A stretch of 40,736 nt of DNA from Paenibacillus sp. ACRRY. Lineage in GTDB: Bacteria; Bacillota; Bacilli; Paenibacillales; Paenibacillaceae. The position numbers were made by a program, and so were the translations under genes. Under the pieces are notes generated by a model. It worked only from the letters and a program-made list of their open reading frames with translations. It was not told the DNA's origin and searched no databases. Positions 24,480 to 32,351 of this stretch are shown here, piece by piece; within the stretch, counting starts at the first letter, position 1; the number at the start of each line of letters is the position of its first letter. Where the stretch lies: contig NZ_JAKRNM010000021.1 of NCBI RefSeq assembly GCF_022346995.1, forward strand, positions 1 through 40,736. The letters are read 5' to 3'.

Positions 24480-24962
24480 ATGCACCATTTAATTCGCCTT
24501 ACCGAATATCACGAGAGATATGATGCAGCCTTGGCCAAATTTTCACTGACTGGAGAGCAGTTCTCCTATACTGCATTGCCTGTAGAAGTGATCGAGGAGG
24601 CGATCTCCAACCCGGATAAGGTTCCCATTGTGATTTTAAAAGAGGAAACACCGGTGGGCTTCTTTATTTTACATAAAAAATCGGAATACGCCGAAGGAAA
24701 GAAATACTCGAATGCAATCTTAATAAGAGCATTATCCATTACGTTGGAACATCAGGGGAGAGGGTATGCACGGGCTGCCATGCAGGCAATCGGTCCATTG
24801 CTTCAGCAGATTGAGCCAGGAACGAAGGAAGTCATCCTCGCTGTAAATGAACAGAATGTTGCAGCCCAGAGCCTGTATTTGAAGGTGGGGTTTCGTGACA
24901 CGGGCATTCGCAGGATTGGAGCACATGGTCTCCAGTTCGTTTTTCATAAACGGATGGATTAA
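24480..24962 (+). CDS. GNAT acetyltransferase
   Basis: N-acetyltransferase of 160 residues. The acetyl-CoA pyrophosphate-binding loop is EHQGRGYARAAMQAI (Q-x-x-G-x-A type). A beta-bulge region ALSITLEHQGRG precedes it, and the motif VNEQNVAAQSLYLKVGFRDTG lies near the C-terminus. Complete and of normal length. GAGGTGA lies upstream of the ATG. The substrate cannot be told. Confidence 0.82.
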   Translation: MHHLIRLTEYHERYDAALAKFSLTGEQFSYTALPVEVIEEAISNPDKVPIVILKEETPVGFFILHKKSEYAEGKKYSNAILIRALSITLEHQGRGYARAAMQAIGPLLQQIEPGTKEVILAVNEQNVAAQSLYLKVGFRDTGIRRIGAHGLQFVFHKRMD

Positions 24963-25014
24963 CCGGAGTAATGAGAATGTATTTTAATCAATGGTGAAAA
25001 GAGAGGAGAATGTT

Positions 25015-25524
25015 ATGCGAGCCAAAATCAAACACGCAGACTTGGGTTCATCGCAACTTAGCTGGTTGTGTGTCCAGCCGATGCTCATTTCAGTTCGAGG
25101 TAAAGATGTTACAGCCAAAACAGAGGTGTACCACCAGTTAAATGAAGGGCAACAAGCGCTATTCCTGTTCTACTCTTATCATAACCATACGAAAAGTCTG
25201 GCGGAGTTTTACTGGTTCTCGGCTTACAATATCATTGAGATGAAGAGCTGGAGTGGCATCCGCAATGGAATGCGTTTTTTTAATCAGAATGAGATGGTAG
25301 CTCTGTTAGACAACATCGAGCGTGCGATTATAGATAAAAATAGAATCGGAGATCAGTGGCGTGAGGTTATGCCAACAGATCTGGAGCAAGATCCTAACCT
25401 GTATCAATCAATTGAGGACTTGTTCAATCATTATCGTACTCAAGCTGAGGAAGTGATCGTGAGTATAAATAATGAGATTCTGCAACATCAGGAGATGTAT
25501 TTTGAAATTGAGGATGAGGGGTAA
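25015..25524 (+). CDS. Unknown soluble protein
   Basis: Protein of 169 residues, not recognised. It is soluble, with a central aromatic stretch (FLFYSYHNHTKSLAEFYWFSAYNII) and an acidic helical C-terminus. The ATG at 25015 has GAGGAGA eight bases upstream and is preferred over an in-frame ATG at 24991. The next gene starts 12 nt after its stop, suggesting a two-gene unit. Confidence 0.55.
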   Translation: MRAKIKHADLGSSQLSWLCVQPMLISVRGKDVTAKTEVYHQLNEGQQALFLFYSYHNHTKSLAEFYWFSAYNIIEMKSWSGIRNGMRFFNQNEMVALLDNIERAIIDKNRIGDQWREVMPTDLEQDPNLYQSIEDLFNHYRTQAEEVIVSINNEILQHQEMYFEIEDEG

Positions 25525-25536
25525 GGAGACTGGGAA

Positions 25537-25881
25537 TTGAAATTCGAATATCAAAAATTTTCATGCAATGTGGATGTATTTCATAGAGATCTGGATATTA
25601 TCGTTAGGTTTTATGATGGGTCAAGAGAACCTGCGGAAGAGGAAATTGTTGATCTGGTGATTGCCGATCCGGGTTATGGCTACCTTATACTGAAGTATAA
25701 AGGGGATGCCGCGTTATTGAGTGGATTTCTGAATGAGTCGGTTTTTGCATCGGATGAGATGGTAGAGGCTGCAATTGATTATGTTGAACGATTGTCACCA
25801 CATTCTCAAAGTGTATATATGCCGTATCACGTGTCTCGATTCAAGCCAACAAGTTATGTGGAATACAATGGGGAATACTGA
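25537..25881 (+). CDS. Unknown small acidic protein
   Basis: Protein of 114 residues, not recognised. It is acidic and predicted to be mixed alpha/beta, beginning MKFEYQKFSCNVDVFHRDLDIIV, with conserved-looking GYGYLILKYKGDAALLSGFL in the middle. The TTG start has AAGGAGA nine bases upstream. Its size and closeness to the preceding gene suggest that they form a pair. Confidence 0.5.
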   Translation: MKFEYQKFSCNVDVFHRDLDIIVRFYDGSREPAEEEIVDLVIADPGYGYLILKYKGDAALLSGFLNESVFASDEMVEAAIDYVERLSPHSQSVYMPYHVSRFKPTSYVEYNGEY

Positions 25882-26002
25882 GCATTCCCCAACAGCATTC
25901 TTTAGAGTACATAAACAATGAATTGAAATTCATATAACAACGTTAATTAATGGTGACTGAAGAGGGCGATTTATTCGAACTACATACATTAGTCAGCTGA
26001 TG

Positions 26003-26039
26003 TGCAACAAACCTGCAACTTCTTGCAACAAAACGCAAT
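26003..26039. repeat. Four phased TGCAAC repeats, candidate LytTR operator
   Basis: TGCAAC occurs at 26003, 26014 and 26024, and CGCAAT at 26034, i.e. at 11, 10 and 10 bp spacing, about one helical turn each. Alternate copies are 21 and 20 bp apart, close to the spacing of half-sites in LytTR-domain operators. On the other strand each copy reads GTTGC, sharing the GTT core of known LytTR sites, though the full nine-base consensus is not matched. They end 57 nt before the start of the LytTR gene. A -10-like TATGCT lies at 26044-26049. Confidence 0.6.
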
Positions 26040-26095
26040 TCGGTATGCTGGTTTTTGTTTTGCCTGTAATATGAGTGATGAGAGGAGGGCAACAC

Positions 26096-26542
26096 GTGAA
26101 AGTGACATTTGAAACAGATGCATCCATGGAACGAAGGCTCGCCAAGGTAGTGACCAACCCTGCCGAACAACAGCGCTGGGGGGAGATTGATAAAGCGATT
26201 AGCCACTTGGAAAGACAGCTGGTCGTCATCAATCCGAAGAATAACCGCAATGTCCAGATCCAGCCAAGCTCAATCCTTGCCATTGAGTCCGAGGATCGAA
26301 TGTGCAATGTACGTGTGATTTCGGGAGAGAGCTATCTGCTTGGCAAACGCCTTAAATATGTGGAAGAAGACATGGATTCGTCCCATTTTCTGAAGATTAA
26401 CAACTCAACGATGATCAATGTTAAACACATCAAGGCTTTCGCCGCCACAGACCATGCCAGAATCCAGGTTGAGCTTAAGGATGGATCCAGCTACTACGTC
26501 AGTAGGCACTATATCAAAAATTTCAGGGGGAAATTATTATGA
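26096..26542 (+). CDS. LytTR-family transcriptional regulator
   Basis: DNA-binding protein of 148 residues with no receiver domain. The N-terminal 45 residues are a short helical region (EIDKAISHLERQL). Residues 50-148 form a LytTR domain, recognised by IQPSSILAIESEDRMCNVRV, FLKINNSTMINVKHIKAF and the end YYVSRHYIKNFRGKL. The GTG at 26096 follows GAGGAGGG; an in-frame start at 26075 has none. It overlaps the next gene by 4 nt. Stand-alone LytTR regulators coupled to a membrane protein form LytTR regulatory systems in Firmicutes, where the membrane protein sequesters the regulator. Autoregulation through the repeats at 26003-26039 is likely but inferred. Confidence 0.8.
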   Translation: MKVTFETDASMERRLAKVVTNPAEQQRWGEIDKAISHLERQLVVINPKNNRNVQIQPSSILAIESEDRMCNVRVISGESYLLGKRLKYVEEDMDSSHFLKINNSTMINVKHIKAFAATDHARIQVELKDGSSYYVSRHYIKNFRGKLL

Positions 26543-26949
26543 TCGCAAATCTCAAGCATTCGTTTTTTCAGGTATTTACATTAACTTCGCTATGGGTCAC
26601 GCTGCTGATAACCTTGTTCTTCAAAGATCAGACAATCCAGATGGGGTATCTATGGAACCTCGCTGGAATTGCGTTCATCGCAGCCGTGGTATTTGGAGTC
26701 ATGTACGATGCGCTGTGGAACTACTTTACGTTGAAACCGATCTGGAATATTGTGATCTCGTCTACCATTAACATTCTCGGAGGTACGGCGGGTGTGTGGC
26801 TGTTCTCAGAGGAGATGTTCCACTTTATCGCACCGTGGTTCCCTGGCATGTGGCTTTTGTCGATTGTGCTGCACACCATTGCCTTTTATTTTTATGCTAG
26901 AATGGATAGCAAGAAAAAAGCGGAAGAATTAAACAAGATCCTGAAGTAG
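26539..26949 (+). CDS. Four-helix membrane protein paired with LytTR regulator
   Basis: Integral membrane protein of 136 residues with four predicted helices (about 9-28, 35-57, 68-90 and 100-121) and a basic, probably cytoplasmic C-terminus (KKKAEELNK). It starts in the stop codon of the LytTR gene. By position and topology it is like the DUF3021-type or other membrane inhibitors that partner LytTR regulators; I do not claim a family by sequence. The obvious role is to hold the regulator at the membrane and release it on a signal. Confidence 0.68.
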   Translation: MIANLKHSFFQVFTLTSLWVTLLITLFFKDQTIQMGYLWNLAGIAFIAAVVFGVMYDALWNYFTLKPIWNIVISSTINILGGTAGVWLFSEEMFHFIAPWFPGMWLLSIVLHTIAFYFYARMDSKKKAEELNKILK

Positions 26950-26964
26950 ACAAGGAGAAAGCAT

Positions 26965-27384
26965 ATGAATGAAGAAAAGGCTCTTCAGGAGTTCGGCTTG
27001 GAGCCGGGCTCCCGGGACAGGGAGCGCATTCGTACACTGCTGCAACAAGAGATCGACAATTCAAGTGCGAAGGACAATGATTATCTCAGAATCTTATGTG
27101 TCTTGTTGTTTGCAATCGGTCATGTAGAGGACACTCAGCTCATCTGGCAGGCCAAAAGAAAGAATCAGGATACGGGAAGTTATGTGGATGTACAACTGCT
27201 GTGTGGTGCCGGGTTCGAGGACACGATAACGTATCTGGAGCAATTGGGAGGACAGCAAGCAGAAGAGCAGTTACAATATCTCAGACAGTGTGAGCCATAT
27301 GACTTTGTGGACTTTTCCAGAGAGGAATGGATTACCCGGTACAAGCAATATTACGGCGTTATTGAGGGAGGGTCCTCACTGTGA
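26965..27384 (+). CDS. Unknown soluble protein in the LytTR operon
   Basis: Protein of 139 residues, not recognised. It is acidic and mostly helical, with a hydrophobic mid-segment (YLRILCVLLFAIGHVEDTQLIW) and an aromatic C-terminus. AAGGAG precedes the ATG, 15 nt after the membrane-protein gene. The stop overlaps the start of a 39-codon ORF (GTGA at 27381). It may be a target or accessory of the LytTR system by position only. Confidence 0.6.
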   Translation: MNEEKALQEFGLEPGSRDRERIRTLLQQEIDNSSAKDNDYLRILCVLLFAIGHVEDTQLIWQAKRKNQDTGSYVDVQLLCGAGFEDTITYLEQLGGQQAEEQLQYLRQCEPYDFVDFSREEWITRYKQYYGVIEGGSSL

Positions 27385-27500
27385 AGACATCATTTATTCA
27401 GGAACAGATGGAGATGTGCTGTACATATTATGCCGTAAAAAAGTACCTGGGACTCGTGCCAGATTGGCGATTTCTAATTGCAGAAGAGAATATATCATGA
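27381..27500 (+). CDS. Small 39-codon ORF coupled at both ends
   Basis: GTG at 27381 opens a 39-codon frame ending TGA at 27498-27500. It overlaps the stop of the preceding gene (GTGA) and the ATG of the following GNAT gene (ATGA), and GGGAGGG at 27366-27372 is a good ribosome binding site. The peptide (MKTSFIQEQMEMCCTYYAV to ...WRFLIAEENIS) is polar with two adjacent cysteines and no membrane helix. It may be a real small protein or an ORF that serves translational coupling to the acetyltransferase; it is the only frame filling the gap. Confidence 0.55.
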   Translation: MKTSFIQEQMEMCCTYYAVKKYLGLVPDWRFLIAEENIS

Positions 27501-28000
27501 ATAACCCTACTATGGACATACAAGAGTACACTGCCGAGTATCAATCCCAGGTGGTCCATTTGATTTTGCAGATACAGCAGCAGGAATACCAGATTTCCAT
27601 CACTGGAGAGGATCAGCCGGATTTGCTTGAGATCGAAACCTTTTATCAAAAAGGAATTGGGAACTTCTGGATCGCGCTTGCCGATGAAGAAGTGGTGGGT
27701 ACGATTGCTCTGCTGGATATTGGAGAGGAGCAAGCTGCGCTCAGGAAGATGTTTGTAGCCAAAAATTATAGAGGCAAGGAACTTCATGTTTCGAGTCGTC
27801 TCCTGCATCAGGCATTTCAGTGGGCTAGAGAGAAGGCTGTGCATGATATTTACCTTGGAACGACACAGCAGTTTGTGGCAGCACATCGATTTTACGAGAA
27901 AAATGGATTTGTTTCGGTTACACGCGAGGCACTACCGGATGCTTTTCCGGTGATGAAAGTAGATAGCAAGTTTTATCACCATACCACGCCCTTTGCATGA
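27497..28000 (+). CDS. GNAT acetyltransferase
   Basis: N-acetyltransferase of 167 residues, with WIALADEEVVGTIALLDI (beta 2-3), LRKMFVAKNYRGKELHVSSRLLHQA (acetyl-CoA loop, R-G-K-x-L variant) and HRFYEKNGFVSV near the end. The ATG at 27497 lies in the stop codon of the 39-codon ORF, and AGAAGAGA is upstream. The stop codon is part of the terminator hairpin at 27985-28030. It is the last gene of the LytTR operon. Confidence 0.78.
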   Translation: MNNPTMDIQEYTAEYQSQVVHLILQIQQQEYQISITGEDQPDLLEIETFYQKGIGNFWIALADEEVVGTIALLDIGEEQAALRKMFVAKNYRGKELHVSSRLLHQAFQWAREKAVHDIYLGTTQQFVAAHRFYEKNGFVSVTREALPDAFPVMKVDSKFYHHTTPFA

Positions 28001-28030
28001 GGCAAGTCATGCAGAGCGGCGTGTTTTTTT
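27985..28030 (+). terminator. Terminator overlapping the GNAT stop codon
   Basis: CACGCC (27985-27990) pairs with GGCGTG (28018-28023), and TGCATGA (27994-28000) pairs with TCATGCA (28007-28013) inside it, followed by seven T residues. The inner stem contains the stop codon of the acetyltransferase gene. Confidence 0.88.
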
Positions 28031-28068
28031 ATTTAATAGAATTAATGAAAGATAGCATACTTGAATCG

Positions 28069-28097
28069 TTCGCAAATTCCACATTATGGGTTATGAT
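28069..28097 (+). promoter_or_regulatory. Candidate promoter of the HAD gene
   Basis: TTCGCA (28069-28074) and TATGAT (28092-28097), spaced 17 bp, lie 80 nt upstream of the HAD start and after a strong terminator. The -35 is only a four-of-six match. Confidence 0.35.
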
Positions 28098-28176
28098 GTA
28101 TCAAAGAGAAATTGTAACATACATAGGAAGCTTGAATTGTACGGCTTTGGAATCTTTAACACATAGGGGGAACAGA

Positions 28177-28845
28177 ATGAAAGGCATTTTTCTTGATTTC
28201 TATGGGACGGTTGTACATGAAGACGACGATATACTTCCAGTGATTTACGAACGAGTACAAGCTTCGGCGCGTGTTGAATGTACAACAGCCGAAATAGGTG
28301 ATTTTTGGTGGAAGGCATTTTCCGAAATGTTCTATGCAAGCCACGGCAGTCAGTTTAAGACCCAACGAGTACTCAATGTACAGTCCCTGACAGCAACACT
28401 CCTACATTTTCAAGCAGATGGTGTCGCGGGGCTTCTTAATCAGGAGCAATTGGCTCACTGGCGTGATCCCGGGATATTTGAGGATTCCATTCCCTTTTTG
28501 CAATCGGTAGACATCCCTGTGTATATTCTCTCGAATATCGATACAGATGATGTAAGAGCTGCAATGGAGAAGCATGGTATTGAAGCGGCAGGTGTAATTA
28601 CCAGTGAAGATGTCCGTTCTTACAAACCAAGACCAGAGATGTTTAATGAAGCATTAGCCAGATATGATCTGTCCCGGCATGACGTCATTCATATCGGCGA
28701 TTCGTTGACAAGTGACGTACAGGGAGCACAAAACGCCGGCATTCAGGCTGTCTGGTTAAATCGGAAAGGCAAAACCAAACCTCAGCATATCCATCCGGAA
28801 TATGTGTGCAGGGATCTGACAGAAGTTCTGAAAATCATCCTTTAG
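28177..28845 (+). CDS. HAD superfamily hydrolase
   Basis: Haloacid-dehalogenase-type hydrolase of 222 residues with a helical cap (about 15-95). Motif I is FLDFYGTVV with nucleophile D7; the usual second aspartate is Y9, as in the DxYGT form seen in haloacid dehalogenase-like members. Motif II is ILSNID, motif III a Lys in SYKPRPEMF, and motif IV HIGDSLTSDVQGAQNAGI. AGGGGG precedes the ATG. A longer frame from 27997 overlaps the terminator and is rejected. Phosphatase activity is the usual guess, but motif I leaves this open. Confidence 0.8.
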   Translation: MKGIFLDFYGTVVHEDDDILPVIYERVQASARVECTTAEIGDFWWKAFSEMFYASHGSQFKTQRVLNVQSLTATLLHFQADGVAGLLNQEQLAHWRDPGIFEDSIPFLQSVDIPVYILSNIDTDDVRAAMEKHGIEAAGVITSEDVRSYKPRPEMFNEALARYDLSRHDVIHIGDSLTSDVQGAQNAGIQAVWLNRKGKTKPQHIHPEYVCRDLTEVLKIIL

Positions 28846-28893
28846 AGTTTTGAAAGTTGTTTGGAGGAAGTCATAACGGGGACGGTGTAATCC

Positions 28894-29613
28894 ATGGATG
28901 AGTTGAAAAAGCAGTTGGCAACGTATCAGGCAGGTCAGATGTTGGAGGTTGGTACAGGCTCAGGAAAATACATTCCTACCCTGCTTGAAATATTCAGTGG
29001 CATCGAACGGATCACGGGCATTGATACCGATACGGATTCTTTACGACAGGCAGAAGCTGCATATGCGAGCCATGAAAAGATCCAGTTTATGCAGATGAAC
29101 GCAGCAAAGATGGATTTTGCGGATCAAACGTTTGATACCGTCTGCATCTCCAATGCATTGCATCATCTGCCTCCGGGCGTAAATGTCATTGAAGAAATGA
29201 AACGAGTAGTGAAGAGTGACGGTTTATTTCTCATAAATGAATTGGTCAGTGATGATCCCAATGAAGCCCAGCTATCGCACATCCTGTACCATCATTTTGG
29301 TGCAGATGTAGATCAGCGGTTGGGAATATATCATCGTCACACCTATACACGGCAAGAGGTTATGGATATCATCTCTGCCAGTGGTATTATCATCCGCTCA
29401 ATCTATGAATTCAATGAGCCAAAAGAAGATGCCATGGCAGAACGGGACATTCAGTTGGTATCGGAGGCCTGTAAGCAGCATATGGAACGGGCTAAGGCGT
29501 TTGAAGATTATGAAGCGTTCGCCGAACGCGGCCTTTCCATCATGGAGCGTCTAAACATTGTTGGGATTCAGCGTCCAACGCAGATCGTGATTTTGGGAAG
29601 TTCAGGAGAATAG
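28894..29613 (+). CDS. Class I SAM-dependent methyltransferase
   Basis: Methyltransferase of 239 residues of the Methyltransf_11/UbiE-like type. Motif I MLEVGTGSGKYI is at about 17-28, an acidic residue ends beta 2 (TGIDTDTDSL), and FADQTFDTVCISNALHHLP is the motif IV region. The C-terminal part is helical and may recognise substrate. It starts 48 nt after the HAD gene and may be cotranscribed with it. Substrate unknown; small molecules are most common for this type. Confidence 0.78.
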   Translation: MDELKKQLATYQAGQMLEVGTGSGKYIPTLLEIFSGIERITGIDTDTDSLRQAEAAYASHEKIQFMQMNAAKMDFADQTFDTVCISNALHHLPPGVNVIEEMKRVVKSDGLFLINELVSDDPNEAQLSHILYHHFGADVDQRLGIYHRHTYTRQEVMDIISASGIIIRSIYEFNEPKEDAMAERDIQLVSEACKQHMERAKAFEDYEAFAERGLSIMERLNIVGIQRPTQIVILGSSGE

Positions 29614-29639
29614 AGAAAAGGATAATGAGAGGGCTGGAG

Positions 29640-30146
29640 ATGAGAAAGCTAACCGTTATGCTTGGATTATTACTGTTCTTGATCGCATGTCAGAATAAAA
29701 CCAGTATGAAAGACGCACAGAACCCGGCGAAGCCTTCGCTAGAAGTTACGACAGAAGAAGCAGTACAAAATGAAGAAGTAGCGACACCAACAGAGCCCCA
29801 AGACATCCCGTCAGTGTTCATTGATGAAGCGAATTATACAGGTGATGAACTGGAGATCGTTAAACTTATGAACGCCCGCCTGCGTTATATATGGGAAGAG
29901 GATGAGAAGGGGTACATGAGCCTCATTGATTCGCAGTCGCCCGTATCGGGCATGACCAGAACCAAAGTTCGCAAGATTGTCTCCATGAGCGACATTATCA
30001 TTCGTGAACAAAGGAAGCTTTACGAGGGAGTAGTGACGGTAACGGAATTAGATGAGAATGATGATGAATCCAGCCGCACCATGGTTTTTTGGAAAAAGAA
30101 AGAAGAGGGGGATTCGGCACAGTGGATTATTGCAGATATTGATTGA
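29640..30146 (+). CDS. Lipoprotein of unknown function
   Basis: Protein of 168 residues with a signal peptide and lipobox: basic MRK, hydrophobic core, then LIAC with C17 as the lipidated cysteine. The following 40 residues are low-complexity and acidic. The mature domain (about 65-168) is alpha/beta with a Trp near the end and is not recognised; SNase-like or NTF2-like folds are possible. The ATG at 29640 is preferred because GAGAGG is six bases upstream and the start makes a compact signal peptide. Attached to the outer face of the membrane. Confidence 0.68.
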   Translation: MRKLTVMLGLLLFLIACQNKTSMKDAQNPAKPSLEVTTEEAVQNEEVATPTEPQDIPSVFIDEANYTGDELEIVKLMNARLRYIWEEDEKGYMSLIDSQSPVSGMTRTKVRKIVSMSDIIIREQRKLYEGVVTVTELDENDDESSRTMVFWKKKEEGDSAQWIIADID

Positions 30147-30206
30147 AGATAGGGTCACGATACCGAGAGTCTATTAAATTCAAAACGAAATTCAGGTGAT
30201 GTAATT

Positions 30207-31061
30207 ATGGCGAGACAATTAATTCTTGTTGAAGGGATACCCGGTTCAGGAAAGTCCACGATTGCCAAGATGATATCCAACATCCTCATTCAGCGAGGGC
30301 TGCAAGTACAGCTTTTCCAGGAAGGGGATCTGAATCACCCGGCTGATTATGAAGGTGTAGCCTTCTACACTGCAGATGAGTTTGGAGATTTGTTGCATGC
30401 TCATGAAGCATGCAAAGATTTATTGGAGAGTAGAGCCATAGCTTATCGTAATGGTTATCTGATTCCTTGTCGCACAATAAAAGAGGAACTGGGAGAGGCG
30501 TTTCCTGACCGTATAGTGCAGGAGATTTTCAGCCGGGATATTTACGAATTACCTTTTGAACAAAATAAAGATCTCATCACTTCAAAATGGCGAAGCTTCA
30601 CCGAAAGCGTGTTAGCGGCTAATGATGATACTGTCATTATCTTTGAATGTTGTTTTATCCAGAACCCATTAACGATGGGTCTTGTGAAATGCAATCAATC
30701 CCGAGAAGATAATGTCAACTATGTGCTGGAGCTGGAGCGCATCGTTCAAGCACTGAATCCGCTATTAATCTATATTGATCAGAAGGATATTGCGTACACC
30801 TTTGATAAAGCAGTTAAGGAAAGACCCAAGGAATGGTCAGAAGGATTTATTCAGTTTTACACGAACCAGGGGTGGGGGGCTTCAAGAGGATATCATGGGG
30901 TTCCAGGCACCGTGAAGGTGCTTCAGGCAAGAAAGGAGCTCGAAACCGAGATTTATCAGGTACTGAAGATGGACAAATATTGGCTGGATAATTCGGAGTA
31001 TAACCTGTCTGCTTGTCAGAACGAACTGGAGAAAATTCTTAATGGAGGTTTGGTTTCATGA
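30207..31061 (+). CDS. P-loop kinase-like protein
   Basis: P-loop NTPase of 284 residues. Walker A GIPGSGKST lies at 10-18, with LILVEG before it. A downstream acidic strand (VIIFECCFIQNP) takes the place of Walker B, and basic residues near 200 could form a lid. No ABC signature or sensor motifs are present, so it resembles a small-molecule or nucleoside kinase rather than an AAA machine. The substrate cannot be read. AGGTGATG precedes the ATG. It overlaps the next gene by 4 nt. Confidence 0.7.
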   Translation: MARQLILVEGIPGSGKSTIAKMISNILIQRGLQVQLFQEGDLNHPADYEGVAFYTADEFGDLLHAHEACKDLLESRAIAYRNGYLIPCRTIKEELGEAFPDRIVQEIFSRDIYELPFEQNKDLITSKWRSFTESVLAANDDTVIIFECCFIQNPLTMGLVKCNQSREDNVNYVLELERIVQALNPLLIYIDQKDIAYTFDKAVKERPKEWSEGFIQFYTNQGWGASRGYHGVPGTVKVLQARKELETEIYQVLKMDKYWLDNSEYNLSACQNELEKILNGGLVS

Positions 31062-31243
31062 CAATTGCTGAGGTAGCACTAATTTCCATAACCGTTCTGT
31101 TAATGATCATTGGTGTGAGGAGCAAACGCAAATCAGTACTCAGATGGGGTATCGCCAGTTTCATAGCATTGATTATCTTCATTATTCCTGCGTTCATTAA
31201 CGGATTCGTGGATGGATTCTCCGATGGGTGGTCAGCAAGATGA
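31058..31243 (+). CDS. Small two-helix membrane protein
   Basis: Protein of 61 residues with two hydrophobic helices (about 4-20 and 28-48) joined by a basic turn (RSKRKSVLR) and an acidic-aromatic end. It starts in the stop of the P-loop gene (ATGA) with GGAGG upstream, and its own stop overlaps the start of a Nudix gene, so it is certainly translated with them if real. Function unknown. Confidence 0.6.
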   Translation: MTIAEVALISITVLLMIIGVRSKRKSVLRWGIASFIALIIFIIPAFINGFVDGFSDGWSAR

Positions 31244-31731
31244 CAAATCCCAATCACAATAACATATCTTATGAGCGAAATAACAGTACATTTAACTTCC
31301 GCGTGGCAGGCATTGTAATGGATGCGGGACGAGTTCTGCTGCATAAGACGGAACAGGACGATTTCTGGAACCTGCCCGGGGGACGGGTCGAAATGAATGA
31401 GGCGACAGAAGCGACTATCGTGCGAGAAATGATGGAGGAACTAGGTATCTACGTTGTAGTGCAGAGGCTTGCGTTTGTTAGTGAAGATTTTTTTGATTAC
31501 GAAGGCCAGAAGTTCCACGAGATTGGATTCTATTACGTCATCGCCTTACCGGAAGCTCATAAGCTGTATAGCGAAATTGAAGTTAAGGGGCTGGAGGATA
31601 ACGGAAAGTTAACGTTCCGTTGGTTTTCCCTGGATGAGCTTGAGCACATGGAGGTCTACCCGGTATTTTTGAAAAAAGAACTGCATACTCTGCATGATGT
31701 GAAGAGCATCCAACATTTCATTCAGAAATAG
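31240..31731 (+). CDS. Nudix hydrolase
   Basis: Nudix enzyme of 163 residues with a full Nudix box at 48-70 (GGRVEMNEATEATIVREMME, then ELGI). The region after the box (YEGQKFHEIGFYYVIAL, then LKFRWF-type strand) is that of the YjhB-like subgroup. The ATG at 31240 overlaps the stop of the small membrane protein (ATGA), and an upstream GTG at 31228 in frame is not needed. The substrate cannot be told. A histidine phosphatase gene follows nine bases after the stop. Confidence 0.8.
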   Translation: MTNPNHNNISYERNNSTFNFRVAGIVMDAGRVLLHKTEQDDFWNLPGGRVEMNEATEATIVREMMEELGIYVVVQRLAFVSEDFFDYEGQKFHEIGFYYVIALPEAHKLYSEIEVKGLEDNGKLTFRWFSLDELEHMEVYPVFLKKELHTLHDVKSIQHFIQK

Positions 31732-31739
31732 AGGGATAT

Positions 31740-32306
31740 ATGGACATTACATTTATTCGTCATGGTCATGGTGAACATTTGATAGATTATCCGAATCGGT
31801 TAAATGAGCCTCACCCTGGTCTCACCGAACGGGGAAAGAGTCAGGTGACAACGCTGTGTAAACAGTTGAAGCTTGATCCTCATGACGTTTTCTTGGTGAG
31901 CCCAACGAGACGTACCATTGAAACAGCACTTCTTTTAACCGCAGAAGAACATCTTACGATATGTCCTCTTGTAGGTCCAAGAATGTTTCCTCAGGATCCC
32001 GAGTTCGTTCCCTACATCTGTGATCAGATCTATTCCAAGGAGGAGCTTGATCCTCAGTTCCCCGGGTTAAGCGTACTGGATTTTGGATTAAAGTGTTGGA
32101 ATGAAGGTGTTAACCAGATGGATGGACATCAATTTGACGTACTTGCTAAGGGGCTTCTCCAATGGTGCAGGGAACAGGAGGGCAACACCTATATCATTTC
32201 ACATGATGGCACGATAACCAACTACAGGATTTTGCTTGGAGAAAAAGGACTATCAAGAAGAGATTTTCTTGGTGAGGCGGGAAAGTACACGATCAAGAAC
32301 TTCTAA
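31740..32306 (+). CDS. Histidine phosphatase family protein
   Basis: Phosphoglycerate-mutase-like protein of 188 residues. The catalytic motif FIRHGHGEH contains the phosphoacceptor H8. SPTRRTIETALLL supplies the second arginine, and ISHDGT near residue 158 supplies the second histidine. GAGGGATA at the end of the Nudix gene is its ribosome binding site. Together with the upstream genes it may form a small metabolite-processing operon, a speculative reading based only on spacing. Confidence 0.77.
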   Translation: MDITFIRHGHGEHLIDYPNRLNEPHPGLTERGKSQVTTLCKQLKLDPHDVFLVSPTRRTIETALLLTAEEHLTICPLVGPRMFPQDPEFVPYICDQIYSKEELDPQFPGLSVLDFGLKCWNEGVNQMDGHQFDVLAKGLLQWCREQEGNTYIISHDGTITNYRILLGEKGLSRRDFLGEAGKYTIKNF

Positions 32307-32351
32307 CGGTAAACAAATTCATAAGACAACCAATTTAAGGAGGAATTCCCG

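Noticed and set aside
27290..27496. N-terminal extension of the GNAT protein from a GTG at 27290
   Set aside because: It would overlap the end of the preceding gene by 95 nt and shows no acetyltransferase features before residue 70; the ATG at 27497 fits better.
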